Below, in pieces: positions 8,047 to 16,021 of a stretch of 34,102 nucleotides of DNA (position 1 is the stretch's first letter; each line of letters opens with the position of its first letter). The translations under genes and the position numbers were made by a program. Under the pieces are notes generated by a model. The model did not search any database and was not told the origin of the DNA. It saw only the letters and a list, made by a program, of their open reading frames with translations. Source of the DNA: Candidatus Gastranaerophilales bacterium (GTDB lineage: Bacteria; Cyanobacteriota; Vampirovibrionia; Gastranaerophilales; Gastranaerophilaceae); NCBI GenBank assembly GCA_944325005.1, contig CALUYO010000017.1, forward strand, positions 1 through 34,102. The letters are read 5' to 3'.

Positions 8047-9165
8047 ATGAAAAAACTTTTTATTGTTACAGGTGAATATTCAGGGGATATACACGCTTCA
8101 CATGTTGTAGAAGCTTTGCGTTCCATTAATCCTGATATCGAAATTGAAGGAATAGGCGGGGAAAATTTAAGACATGCCGGAGTAAAGTTGTTTTCTGATC
8201 AAAAGAAAATGGGTGCTGTTGGTCTGAGCCCTAAAATAATATTTGACCATTTTACTCTGGGAAAACGTGTTGTTGATTATCTGACAAAAGAATATAAACC
8301 GGATCTGGTGCTTTTAATTGATTATGGTGTTTTTAACCTTAATATTTCAAAGTTTTTGAAGCGTGCGGGAATAAAAGTTTTTTATTATATTCCACCTCAG
8401 GTCTGGGCCAGTCGTAAATGGCGTATAAACACAATAAAGAAAAATATTGACGAAGTACTTTGTATTTTTCCTTTTGAAAAGGAACTGTATGAAAGTTACG
8501 GAATTAAAACGCATTATTGCGGGCATCCTCTTGTCTCTCAACTTTCACAAAAAGCGTCAAGAGATGAATTTTTTGAAAAGCATGGGTTAGATAAGAATAA
8601 GAAGCTTGTTTCTATTTTTCCGGGTTCAAGAGTATTTGAATTAAAATATTTAATGAATGTTTTTATAAAAACAGCAGAAAATCTGCAGAAAAAACATCCG
8701 GATTTGCAGTTTTGTGTTTCTCATGCGCCTAATTTAGCCGATAATGTTTATAATAAATATTTGAAAAATTGCCCGTTTAAAGTTATAAAGGGAGAAAATC
8801 AGGCTTTATTAAGTGTCTCTGATGCCTTAATCCTTGCATCCGGAACCGTTGCACTAGAGGCATGTTTATATCAAACCCCTATGATTATAGCTTACAGAGG
8901 TCCATGGCTCTTTTATTTTATATATCTTCTTGTAAGATGTATTAAGCGTGTATCTCTTCCAAATATAATTGCAGACAAATATATTGTTCCTGAGATTTTG
9001 CAGGGTGACGTAAATGTTAATAAAATCGCCTATGAAATTGAGAAATTATTATTTAACAAGGACTATAGAGCAAAGAACATACAAGAACTCGGCGATGTGA
9101 AGGCTTTATTATCTGATAAGATATCTTCTCAGGAGGTTGCAAAAGTAATTGCAGAAGCTATTTAA
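8047..9165 (+). CDS. lpxB: Lipid-A-disaccharide synthase LpxB
   Basis: LpxB condenses lipid X with UDP-2,3-diacylglucosamine to form the lipid A disaccharide at the inner face of the inner membrane (GT19). The length of 372 aa is normal. Motifs include 'TGEYSGDIHASHVV' (8-21), 'IGGENLRHAGV', 'YYIPPQVWASRKWR' (about 113-126), 'FPGSRVFELKYL' and 'ASGTVALEAC' in the UDP-sugar site. It starts one base after the lpxI stop and is probably coupled to it. The substrate is made by the preceding gene, which supports both calls. No terminator follows before 9238. Confidence 0.96.
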   Translation: MKKLFIVTGEYSGDIHASHVVEALRSINPDIEIEGIGGENLRHAGVKLFSDQKKMGAVGLSPKIIFDHFTLGKRVVDYLTKEYKPDLVLLIDYGVFNLNISKFLKRAGIKVFYYIPPQVWASRKWRINTIKKNIDEVLCIFPFEKELYESYGIKTHYCGHPLVSQLSQKASRDEFFEKHGLDKNKKLVSIFPGSRVFELKYLMNVFIKTAENLQKKHPDLQFCVSHAPNLADNVYNKYLKNCPFKVIKGENQALLSVSDALILASGTVALEACLYQTPMIIAYRGPWLFYFIYLLVRCIKRVSLPNIIADKYIVPEILQGDVNVNKIAYEIEKLLFNKDYRAKNIQELGDVKALLSDKISSQEVAKVIAEAI

Positions 9166-9237
9166 TAGTTAACAATTCTTTAAGAAAAAGGCAATATTTG
9201 CAGGCTTTATGCGTTAATAAATATAGATAGGTAGCGT

Positions 9238-10875
9238 ATGATTAATCAAGTGTTGTCTCCAAATACAGTTCAATCAAGAGCGTTCAGTAATTTTACCCAG
9301 CCTAAAAACGGCTACTTTATAAACACGTCTTTTTACGAGGAAGAAAAGAAAAAAGAAAATCACAGACTTGGCAAAGCTATTGCAATATCTGCTCTTGTAG
9401 TTGGTTTTGGTACGCTTGCTGTATTGAGTGGCGGCTTGAACAAGGGAACAGCAAAGCTTTTAAATAAATGGAAGCTTAATTTAGAGCAAAGAATGGCAAA
9501 GAATAGCAGGTTCAAGAATTTTTACAGGTTTACAGCAGGAAAGATAGATTCATTTATTGCAAAGTGTGAAAGTGTCAATAATTTTACAACATTAAAAGAT
9601 GTTGCCTTTCAGCGTTTAATGTGGGGTAAAGACGGAAGCAGGACTTTTACACGAAAGCTTCATGAATCTGTGACCGGTTTTTTTGATAAAATAAGCAGAA
9701 AAACAGTTAACTCTTCTTATGCAAGAACTTATGGCAAATTTTCCGAGTTGACGGAATATTTTGCATCAGTTAATGACAGAGTATTAAGACAGCATAAAAA
9801 TGACCCTAAGTTTGTAAGAGTTATAAATTCCATAAACGACAGAATTTCAGCAGTTAACTTTAATCTTGATAAAGGTTTTGGTGTTAATGCCCGTAACGAG
9901 CGCTTACAGGAAATTAAAACGGCTTCAGACGGCTTATTTGAGTTTTTCTGGGATGCAAGCTTGCATGACATTAGAAACTTTAAGTCAAAAAATATGTGGC
10001 AATCATTTATTGCGGAAGATTATCTTATTCCGGCTAAACTGCGTCTTGGAAATAAAGCCGGCCGTCTGAGACAGGCTATTACTCATGATATCAATGATAA
10101 TTATAAGGCAACAATTAAAGCTCTTGATAATATTCAAAAATTTGTGAACCCTTCTGATATGTCAACAAATGAAATCTTAAATACTTTAAGAAATAATTTG
10201 AATAAATATAAAAAACTTTCTGGTAATAAAGAAGTAATTGAAAGAGAGACTTTGAATAAAGAAATTATTCAAAATCTTAAAAAACTCGGAGATAATTTCA
10301 ACGGAGAGGCTTCTAAATTTAATTACAGTCCGGATGCCGGAAAAGCTATATCTGCTTATATTGCAGAGGTAGAAGAGATAATCTCAAAGAGTTCGAAAGG
10401 AGAACTACAGGAAATATTAACTCTGTATAAGAATATTTTACCAAGATCTGAATATCTGAAACTTAAATCTAAAGTTCAGTCTGCCATAAAGTCATTAGAC
10501 AAATCAATTGATATTGAAACAGTTCAATATTTTGATAAAGCAAGAGATTTAAAACTTGGTTCTGCTCCGACTGATGTTTTGTCAATTATCGGTGCTGTTG
10601 GCGCAGTTGGTTATTATTTAAATAAAGCGGAAACAAGAGATGATAAATACTCTGTCTCATTAAAATATGGAATTCCTGCAATCGGAGCAATTGCAACCTC
10701 GTTATACTGTACTGCAAGACTTGTCGCTGGCGGAAAAGCATTACTTTTTGGTCTGCTGTCCGGCTGGCTAATGAATAAAGCCGGAGTTATTGTAGATGAT
10801 GCACGTAAAAAATACACACTTGATGTATCTTTTCACAACAGAGAGCTTCTTAAACCTCAACCGGATAAAGTATAA
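9238..10875 (+). CDS. Unknown membrane protein (545 aa)
   Basis: I do not recognise a family. The N-terminus (MINQVLSPNTVQS...FSNFTQP) carries no cleavable signal peptide. A hydrophobic span at about 46-64 (AIAISALVVGFGTLAVLSGG) precedes a long, charged, mostly helical region (about 75-440). Two or three hydrophobic spans lie near the C-terminus (about 447-462 and 480-520, 'YGIPAIGAIATSLY' and 'ALLFGLLSGWLMNKAG'). This N-terminal span, helical middle and C-terminal hairpin plan recurs in the proteins at 16022 and 24342. The ribosome site is weak (AGGTAG). A TTGCAG/18/TATAGA match at 9198-9227 may be its promoter. Probably lineage-specific. Confidence 0.75.
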   Translation: MINQVLSPNTVQSRAFSNFTQPKNGYFINTSFYEEEKKKENHRLGKAIAISALVVGFGTLAVLSGGLNKGTAKLLNKWKLNLEQRMAKNSRFKNFYRFTAGKIDSFIAKCESVNNFTTLKDVAFQRLMWGKDGSRTFTRKLHESVTGFFDKISRKTVNSSYARTYGKFSELTEYFASVNDRVLRQHKNDPKFVRVINSINDRISAVNFNLDKGFGVNARNERLQEIKTASDGLFEFFWDASLHDIRNFKSKNMWQSFIAEDYLIPAKLRLGNKAGRLRQAITHDINDNYKATIKALDNIQKFVNPSDMSTNEILNTLRNNLNKYKKLSGNKEVIERETLNKEIIQNLKKLGDNFNGEASKFNYSPDAGKAISAYIAEVEEIISKSSKGELQEILTLYKNILPRSEYLKLKSKVQSAIKSLDKSIDIETVQYFDKARDLKLGSAPTDVLSIIGAVGAVGYYLNKAETRDDKYSVSLKYGIPAIGAIATSLYCTARLVAGGKALLFGLLSGWLMNKAGVIVDDARKKYTLDVSFHNRELLKPQPDKV

Positions 10876-10900
10876 CATTTATTTCCTTTTCTGTTAAAAT
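10872..10900 (+). promoter_or_regulatory. Promoter for the dGTPase-like gene
   Basis: ATAACA (10872-10877), a 17-bp spacer and TAAAAT (10895-10900) with an upstream TG (extended -10). The -35 overlaps the stop codon of the preceding gene. The start site would be near 10907, followed by an AAGGA ribosome site. Confidence 0.5.
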
Positions 10901-10922
10901 CAAAGAAAAAGGATTTATAATT

Positions 10923-11951
10923 ATGGTAAAAACTGATGATTCTATAAGATACAGACTTGAACAGAGAGAAATAGATACCTTAAGCGAATTTGCAACAAAA
11001 AGTCGTTTTTCAAAAGGTCGCAAGCAGCCGGAAGAACCTTGTTCCCTGAGGACTGATTTTCAGCGTGACAGGGATAGAATTCTTCACTCAAAAGCATTCA
11101 GACGTCTAAAACATAAAACGCAGGTATTTTTGTCTCCGTTTGATGATCATTTCAGAACCCGTTTAACCCATACTCTTGAAGTTTCACAGATAGGGCGTAC
11201 AATTGCCAGAGCTCTTAATTTTAACGAAGATCTTGTGGAAGCGATAGCTCTGGGGCATGATCTTGGGCATACCCCTTTTGGTCATTGCGGAGAAGGTGTA
11301 TTGAATGAACTTGTTAAAGGCGGATTTCATCACAATATTCAAAGTGTAAGAGTTGTTGAAGTTTTAGAGCATCTCAATTTATGTCAGGAAACAATTGACG
11401 GAATATTAACTCACACTTGGGGATATACTCCCAAAACTCCTGAAGCACAGATTGTTCAGCTTGCCGATAAGATTGCATATATAAATCATGATATTGAAGA
11501 TTCTATTCGTGCGGGAATTATTGCAGAAAGCGATTTACCTAAAGATTGTATTAATTATTTTTCATCAATACAGAGCAAGCGTTTGAATAAAATGATTAAT
11601 GAGATTGTCTCAAATTCATTGGGGAAACCTGATGTTGCAATGAGCGAAGAAGGTTGGCATTATACAACAAAGTTACGTCAGTGGATGTTTGAAAATGTTT
11701 ATGAAGACTCTTCTCCAGCAAAACTTGAAGAAAAAAAGGCAAGAAATGTTATAAGAGAATTGTTTTTTCTGTATTGCGATATGCTTAAACCTGTTTGTGA
11801 AGAGGGTAAAATTGAAAGAATTGTGACAGATTATATTTCCGGAATGACAGATAGATATGCAGTTGAAAAATTTAAAGAAAACTTTATCCCTAAAGGATTA
11901 CAGTGTGGTGCTAAAGAAGATTATCTTTTTAAACTCGCAAAAATTTATTAA
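10923..11951 (+). CDS. dgt: dGTP triphosphohydrolase-like HD-domain protein
   Basis: A 342-aa cytosolic HD-domain hydrolase of the Dgt family, which splits dNTPs into deoxynucleoside and triphosphate. Diagnostic parts: 'RTDFQRDRDRILHSKAFRRLKHKTQVF' region (about 40-67), H83 in RLTHTLE, the HD pair H112-D113 in ALGHDLGHTPFGHCGE, and 'LADKIAYINHDIEDS' (about 180-194) with the last metal ligand. The length matches the shorter class of Dgt-like proteins (about 330-380 aa) rather than the 505-aa E. coli enzyme. AAGGA lies 9 nt before the ATG. Substrate preference within the family is uncertain. Confidence 0.93.
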   Translation: MVKTDDSIRYRLEQREIDTLSEFATKSRFSKGRKQPEEPCSLRTDFQRDRDRILHSKAFRRLKHKTQVFLSPFDDHFRTRLTHTLEVSQIGRTIARALNFNEDLVEAIALGHDLGHTPFGHCGEGVLNELVKGGFHHNIQSVRVVEVLEHLNLCQETIDGILTHTWGYTPKTPEAQIVQLADKIAYINHDIEDSIRAGIIAESDLPKDCINYFSSIQSKRLNKMINEIVSNSLGKPDVAMSEEGWHYTTKLRQWMFENVYEDSSPAKLEEKKARNVIRELFFLYCDMLKPVCEEGKIERIVTDYISGMTDRYAVEKFKENFIPKGLQCGAKEDYLFKLAKIY

Positions 11952-11963
11952 ATTGCTTCCGTC

Positions 11964-11992
11964 TATACAAACAGTTCAATATATGTTATAAT
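11964..11992 (+). promoter_or_regulatory. Promoter for the Cys-rich prepilin-like gene
   Basis: TATACA (11964-11969), a 17-bp spacer and a perfect TATAAT (11987-11992) preceded by TG at 11984-11985 (extended -10). The start site is near 11999, giving a leader of about 29 nt with GAGGA before ATG 12028. Confidence 0.65.
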
Positions 11993-12027
11993 AATATTGT
12001 GATACTGTGAGCAATATGAGGATATTT

Positions 12028-13710
12028 ATGAGAAAGATTGATTTGTCTGCTTTTAAGCGTAAAATTATAACTTCTTATTATAATTTACTGCCTTCTTATA
12101 CTTTAGCAGAAATTGTAATTGTAATGCTAATTATAGCAGTAGTAGTTGCTGTTTCTATTGGTATAAATAAAGCCAAGTTAGATAATATAGTATCTTATAC
12201 GTATTATTCGGCTTATTCTTCTCTAAGGTCGATAACGTCTGAGATATTAGCAGAATTTGATTCTAAGTCAACGGACTACACTGATACGGCATTGAATTTT
12301 CACGGGTTAAAGTTTTTTGAAAATTTGAACATAATCACTTACCTGATTTCAAATTCTGTAAGTGCTGAAACTGCAAGGTTATATAAATGTCCGGATTATC
12401 AGGCATCAAGTGGGGCTTATTATTCTCCAGGCGAAAATTTTGCGGTAATGACGGGCAATAATGGTATTGTGGAGGGTAAACCTGATACATCAGGTTTACA
12501 ATGTAGTTATAACGATGTTATTGATTATTTAAAAAATGATTATAATATGAATATATGTACCAGTAAACGTGCTGATGGTTATACAACCTATGGTAATTGT
12601 ACCTGTGATTGTACTCAGCCACTTGGGATAGGTGGTACTGCAACTTGTAAAGTCGTTCAAACCGGTGTTTATACTTGTGGTTCCAGTTCTATAGCAAATG
12701 TACCAAGTTGTCAGGATAGTGGGTATAGTTTGCAAGGTAGTTATTGTGTTCATGAATATGAATGTCCCACTGATACTTATCCATATTATATAGAGCAAAA
12801 TAATGGATGGTATACTTATAGTTGTCAGCAATATACGACATGTCCGGACGGGTCTAAAATTAAACAGGGTGAAACTTGTGCTGATACCTGTACTCCGCCT
12901 AGTGAATTGGAACAGAAGCGGCAATATTGTGCACATGGATATTCTAACTTTAATACTTCTCCGGACATCTGTGATTATATAGAAAAACCTGCAAGTTGGC
13001 CTCCAACATGTCAGGAAGGTTACGTATGGAATAATGATGAAACTGATTGTAAATGTGTACCTACTCCAAAAACTCTGCCTCGTAAAGGTGAAAATTTCTG
13101 TAAGTTATTTGAAGGCAAAGCTAATACTATGTCCGGTGTTCTCGATGATTTTTGTTCAGGAAGTGCTATAACTTCGAGTACCACAGACTTCAGCGATAAA
13201 ACCCCAGATCTTGTTTTACGTAACGGGCTGCGTTTATATAACATGCATGTTAATGCAACCCAGATAGAAGATCTTATAGGAAATACTCAGGGTGGCAGCT
13301 ATGATGGGGTTGATAATACTAATGTTTGGGGATATACTGTTTACGTTGATATCGATGGAGAAAAAGGGGATTCGCTATTATGGTCTGATGTTTATCCATT
13401 CTACATAACTCTTTCTGGGAAAGTAATTCCAGCATATGATACTTCCAATTTACAACAAAGCGGTGGCGACAGTGTTAAACATTTGCAGGTAAGTGTTGAA
13501 CGTGAAACATATGATAGCGGAAAACGACGCATTGATTGGGTCACAAAAAGCGTAAGCTTTAAAGAAGGTGCTTGTCTTGCCGGTTACGTTGGTTCTGCAA
13601 CACAATATTGTAAATCAGGAGATGTATATTCGCTGGCTCCAGAATGCAGTGATGTAGTAACATCCCCCTGTACTTTGAAAAAAATTCAACCGGTTAAATT
13701 TTTCTTTTAA
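12028..13710 (+). CDS. Cys-rich prepilin-like surface protein
   Basis: About 560 aa. A basic leader (MRKIDLSAFKRK...) is followed by 'LPSYTLAEIVIVMLIIAVVV', a type IV prepilin N-terminal helix with Glu at +5, predicted to be cut between Ser and Tyr by a prepilin peptidase; the -1 residue is normally Gly or Ala. After the pilin helix the middle (about 110-355) holds roughly 26 Cys in spaced CxC/CxnC patterns such as 'NCTCDCTQP' and 'DCKCVP', suggesting disulphide-stabilised repeats. The C-terminal third is beta-rich and may be an adhesive domain. ATG 12028 is preferred because GAGGA lies 5 nt upstream; GTG 12007 and ATG 12016 lack one. It is flanked by its own promoter and terminator, so it is monocistronic. 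Likely a minor pilin, adhesin or pseudopilin. Confidence 0.75.
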   Translation: MRKIDLSAFKRKIITSYYNLLPSYTLAEIVIVMLIIAVVVAVSIGINKAKLDNIVSYTYYSAYSSLRSITSEILAEFDSKSTDYTDTALNFHGLKFFENLNIITYLISNSVSAETARLYKCPDYQASSGAYYSPGENFAVMTGNNGIVEGKPDTSGLQCSYNDVIDYLKNDYNMNICTSKRADGYTTYGNCTCDCTQPLGIGGTATCKVVQTGVYTCGSSSIANVPSCQDSGYSLQGSYCVHEYECPTDTYPYYIEQNNGWYTYSCQQYTTCPDGSKIKQGETCADTCTPPSELEQKRQYCAHGYSNFNTSPDICDYIEKPASWPPTCQEGYVWNNDETDCKCVPTPKTLPRKGENFCKLFEGKANTMSGVLDDFCSGSAITSSTTDFSDKTPDLVLRNGLRLYNMHVNATQIEDLIGNTQGGSYDGVDNTNVWGYTVYVDIDGEKGDSLLWSDVYPFYITLSGKVIPAYDTSNLQQSGGDSVKHLQVSVERETYDSGKRRIDWVTKSVSFKEGACLAGYVGSATQYCKSGDVYSLAPECSDVVTSPCTLKKIQPVKFFF

Positions 13711-13727
13711 TTGTCAATTTTTATAAG

Positions 13728-13766
13728 GCGGCCCCGAGAAGCTTTCAAGGGGCCGCTAAATTTTTT
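13728..13766 (+). terminator. Strong Rho-independent terminator
   Basis: A perfect GC-rich 8-bp stem (13728-13735 with 13749-13756), a 13-nt loop that contains AAGCTTT, then T6 at 13761-13766. It ends the prepilin-like gene transcript. Confidence 0.9.
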
Positions 13767-13767
13767 C

Positions 13768-13796
13768 TTTACCAAATAAAATTATTAGTTTATAAT
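13768..13796 (+). promoter_or_regulatory. Promoter giving a leaderless wecG-type mRNA
   Basis: TTTACC (13768-13773), a 17-bp spacer and a perfect TATAAT (13791-13796). Counting seven bases from the -10 end places +1 on the A of the ATG at 13803. There is no G-rich ribosome site in the preceding 25 bases. Confidence 0.6.
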
Positions 13797-13802
13797 TAGT
13801 TT

Positions 13803-14525
13803 ATGGAAAGACATACTGTAAAACTTCTGGGTGTAGAAATCGATACTTTTTCATTTTCTGAAGCTCTTGAATATGCTTCTTTAACTTCCGGACAGGTTGT
13901 GACGATTAATCCGGAAATGCTTTCTTTTGCTTCAAAAAATCCGGATTTTGCAAAACTTATAAATACATCTGAACTTGTTATTCCCGATGGTATTGGAGTT
14001 GAAATAGGTCTGAAAATCATGGGACATAAAGTAAGAAGAATTGCAGGTATTGAATTCGCTCATAAAATGATCGAACAATGTGCAAAGACAAATCAGTCAG
14101 TTGCATTAATAGGGGCAAAACCTGAAATAGTTGAAAAAACTAAAGAAAATCTTCTGAGAGAATTTCCTGCTCTATATATTACTTATGTCCATGACGGATA
14201 TTTTAAAGATGATGAACAAATCATTAATGAGATTAAAATAAGACAGCCACGCTTGGTCTTATGCGCGTTGGGATCTCCAAAACAGGAAGAATTTATTTTT
14301 AAAGTCAAACAACTGCTTCCCGAAACTCTTTTTATCGGAGTTGGCGGCAGCTTTGACGTATGGTCCGGGGTTGTTAAACGTGCACCGCTAATTTATCAAA
14401 AATTAGGACTTGAATGGCTATACAGAACTGTAAAAGAGCCTAAGCGCTTTAAAAGGATTTTTCCTGTCTTGCCATTATTTGTCTTAAAAGTTCTTAGAGA
14501 GAAATTTATACCAAAGGGAGTCTAG
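13803..14525 (+). CDS. WecG/TagA/CpsF-family glycosyltransferase
   Basis: A 240-aa GT26 glycosyltransferase. Relatives transfer N-acetylmannosamine or ManNAcA from the UDP-sugar to an undecaprenyl-linked GlcNAc during teichoic acid, ECA or exopolysaccharide synthesis at the inner membrane. Family signatures: 'VVTINPEMLSFASKNPDF' (32-49), catalytic-region 'VIPDGIGVEIG' with Asp62, 'GIEF', 'ALIGAKPEIV' (101-110), 'LCALGSPKQEEFI' (153-165) and 'GVGGSFDVWSGVVKRAP' (179-195). It lacks a ribosome site and appears leaderless. The transketolase gene follows after 4 bp. The exact donor sugar is not readable from sequence. Confidence 0.92.
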   Translation: MERHTVKLLGVEIDTFSFSEALEYASLTSGQVVTINPEMLSFASKNPDFAKLINTSELVIPDGIGVEIGLKIMGHKVRRIAGIEFAHKMIEQCAKTNQSVALIGAKPEIVEKTKENLLREFPALYITYVHDGYFKDDEQIINEIKIRQPRLVLCALGSPKQEEFIFKVKQLLPETLFIGVGGSFDVWSGVVKRAPLIYQKLGLEWLYRTVKEPKRFKRIFPVLPLFVLKVLREKFIPKGV

Positions 14526-14529
14526 ATTG

Positions 14530-15354
14530 ATGTTAAGTGATAATGATGTTAGAAATTTAGAAAACTTGTGTAAAGAAAACAGAAAAAATATTTTAAAAAT
14601 GGTCTATAATGCTCAATCTGGGCATATTGGCGGAGCAATGTCTGCAGTAGAGTTATTAACTGTTCTTTATCATAAGTGTATGAATGTATGTCCGAAATGG
14701 ACAGATGATCCGAATTTTAATAACAGAGACAGATTTGTCTTGTCAAAGGGGCATGCATCATCTGTTTTATATTCCGTTTTATCGCAACTTGGTTATTTCC
14801 CTGAAGATGAACTAATGACCTTTAGAATATTTGGTTCAAGGCTGCAGGGACATCCAATGCCTGACTGCCCGGGAATTGAAGTAGCGACTGGCTCTCTTGG
14901 ACAGGGATTATCTATTGCCTGTGGTATTGCCATGGGGTTAAGGCTTGATAAAAATCCGGCACATGTATTTTGTCTTATGGGAGACGGTGAATTACAGGAA
15001 GGAAGCGTTTGGGAAGCATTTATGCATTGTGCTCATGAAAAGCTTAATAATATTATTGCAATTATTGACAGAAACAGACTCCAAATTGATGGTTGTACGG
15101 AAGTTGTAAAATCTCTTGATAAACTTGATGAAAAGTTAAAAGCATTTAATTGGGATGTTATTAAAATTAACGGACACGATATTAAGGCTGTTTATGAAGC
15201 AATTGAAAAGGCCGAAAAAGCAGAAAAGCCGGTTGCAATTATAGCTGATACCGTTAAAGGCAAAGGTGTCAGTTTCATGGAAAATAATGCAGGATGGCAT
15301 GGCAAGGCTCCGAATAAAGAAGAATTTGCACATGCTATGGCTGAATTGGAGTAG
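14530..15354 (+). CDS. Transketolase, N-terminal (TPP-binding) subunit
   Basis: About 274 aa, matching only the thiamine-diphosphate-binding half of transketolase. In split enzymes this half pairs with a separate C-terminal subunit to move two-carbon ketol units between sugar phosphates. Motifs: 'SGHIGGAMSAVELL' (about 30-43), 'SKGHASSVLYS' (73-83), 'GQGLSIACGIA' and the TPP/Mg motif GDGELQEGSVWEA (151-163) with 'DRNRLQ'. ATG 14530 (GGGAG 9 nt upstream) and TTG 14527 (6 nt) are both possible. No C-terminal subunit gene follows; the next gene is a YhcH-type protein. The partner must lie outside the window or the enzyme works differently. Confidence 0.9.
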   Translation: MLSDNDVRNLENLCKENRKNILKMVYNAQSGHIGGAMSAVELLTVLYHKCMNVCPKWTDDPNFNNRDRFVLSKGHASSVLYSVLSQLGYFPEDELMTFRIFGSRLQGHPMPDCPGIEVATGSLGQGLSIACGIAMGLRLDKNPAHVFCLMGDGELQEGSVWEAFMHCAHEKLNNIIAIIDRNRLQIDGCTEVVKSLDKLDEKLKAFNWDVIKINGHDIKAVYEAIEKAEKAEKPVAIIADTVKGKGVSFMENNAGWHGKAPNKEEFAHAMAELE

Positions 15355-15356
15355 TT

Positions 15357-15803
15357 ATGATTATCGATAAACTTGAAAATATCTCAAATTATGATGCTGT
15401 TTCAAAAAAGGTTATTGATTTTTTGATGTCTTTAACTCCTGAAATTGAAACGGGCAGATATGAAATAGATGAAACTTCATATGCAAATATTGATGTTTAT
15501 GAAACAAAGCAGCCTGATAATTGCAAATTTGAAGCTCATAAAAAATATATTGATATTCAAATGCTTCTTTCGGGGGTTGAAGAACTTGACTATATGCCTG
15601 TTGAAAATTTAAAAGTTTCTCAAGACTACGATGAAAAAAGAGATATCATGTTTTTTGAAAGTTCAGCTGAACCTGCAGATACTGTAATTTTAGGGAATAA
15701 TAAATTTGCCATAATTTATCCTCATGAAGCTCATAAACCACAGATTACTTTCGGGAATTCTCCGCAGAAGGTTAAAAAAGTTGTTGTGAAAATTCATCTC
15801 TAA
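15357..15803 (+). CDS. YhcH/YjgK/YiaL (TabA-type, DUF386) cupin protein
   Basis: A 148-aa single-domain cupin of the YhcH/EbgC/TabA family. It has the family signature 'CKFEAHKKYIDIQMLLSG' (56-73) with Glu59, His61 and the later 'FAIIYPHEAHKPQI' His pair forming the probable metal site. Family members are linked to sugar anomer or sialic-acid handling and to biofilm regulation (TabA), but the reaction is poorly defined. It starts 2 bp after the transketolase stop and ends the wecG-transketolase-yhcH operon. No terminator is obvious before the next promoter at 15812. Confidence 0.88.
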   Translation: MIIDKLENISNYDAVSKKVIDFLMSLTPEIETGRYEIDETSYANIDVYETKQPDNCKFEAHKKYIDIQMLLSGVEELDYMPVENLKVSQDYDEKRDIMFFESSAEPADTVILGNNKFAIIYPHEAHKPQITFGNSPQKVKKVVVKIHL

Positions 15804-15811
15804 ACTGCTTA

Positions 15812-15844
15812 TTGACATTTTTATTATTACTATGTTAGTATAAT
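15812..15844 (+). promoter_or_regulatory. Promoter of the Trp leader
   Basis: A perfect TTGACA (15812-15817) lies ahead of overlapping -10 options: TAGTAT (15836-15841, 18-bp spacer) or the perfect TATAAT (15839-15844, 21-bp spacer). Transcription would begin near 15848-15851, just before the AAGGA ribosome site of the leader peptide. Confidence 0.6.
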
Positions 15845-15866
15845 TAAACAAAGGAAAAGTAATTTT

Positions 15867-15941
15867 ATGCCAAACTTAAATTTAAACACTCAATCTTGGT
15901 GGCACCTGTTTGATAAGACAGGTCTTTTAAGCTGGCAATAA
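15867..15941 (+). CDS. 24-aa tryptophan-rich leader peptide
   Basis: The ORF has AAGGA (15851-15855) 11 nt upstream of its ATG. It encodes MPNLNLNTQSWWHL followed by FDKTGLLSWQ and stop. Two consecutive Trp codons (15897-15902) and a third near the end (15933-15935) give 3 Trp in 24 residues, extreme for this AT-rich genome. The Trp-Trp pair sits directly before hairpin arm 1 of the attenuator, as in trpL of enteric bacteria. It is inferred to be a regulatory peptide whose translation senses charged tRNA-Trp, not a functional protein. Confidence 0.7.
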   Translation: MPNLNLNTQSWWHLFDKTGLLSWQ

Positions 15942-15992
15942 GCTGATAATTTTAGGATTAAAATGACCTGTCTTTTAAGACGGGTCTTTTTT
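15904..15992 (+). promoter_or_regulatory. Trp-type transcription attenuator
   Basis: Four arms can be drawn. Arm 1 (15904-15911) pairs with arm 2 (15916-15923), 8 bp with one G-U, loop GATA. Arm 2 (15915-15924) pairs perfectly over 10 bp with arm 3 (15965-15974), the antiterminator. Arm 3 pairs with arm 4 (15977-15986) with one G-U, followed by T6 at 15987-15992, the terminator. A ribosome stalled at the Trp codons 15897-15902 would cover arm 1 and favour 2:3; a ribosome reaching the stop would hinder arm 2 and favour 3:4. Pairings were read by eye; folding energies were not computed. Confidence 0.7.
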
Positions 15993-16021
15993 GTTATCAG
16001 ATTATATAAAGGAAATTACTT

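Noticed and set aside
12007-12027. GTG start for the prepilin-like gene
   Set aside because: ATG 12028 has GAGGA 5 nt upstream and gives the expected basic leader; GTG 12007 has none.
12529-12936. 135-aa Thr/Ile-rich ORF on the minus strand inside the Cys-rich prepilin-like gene
   Set aside because: It is the antisense of a Cys/Thr/Tyr codon-rich region, has low-complexity composition and no ribosome site.
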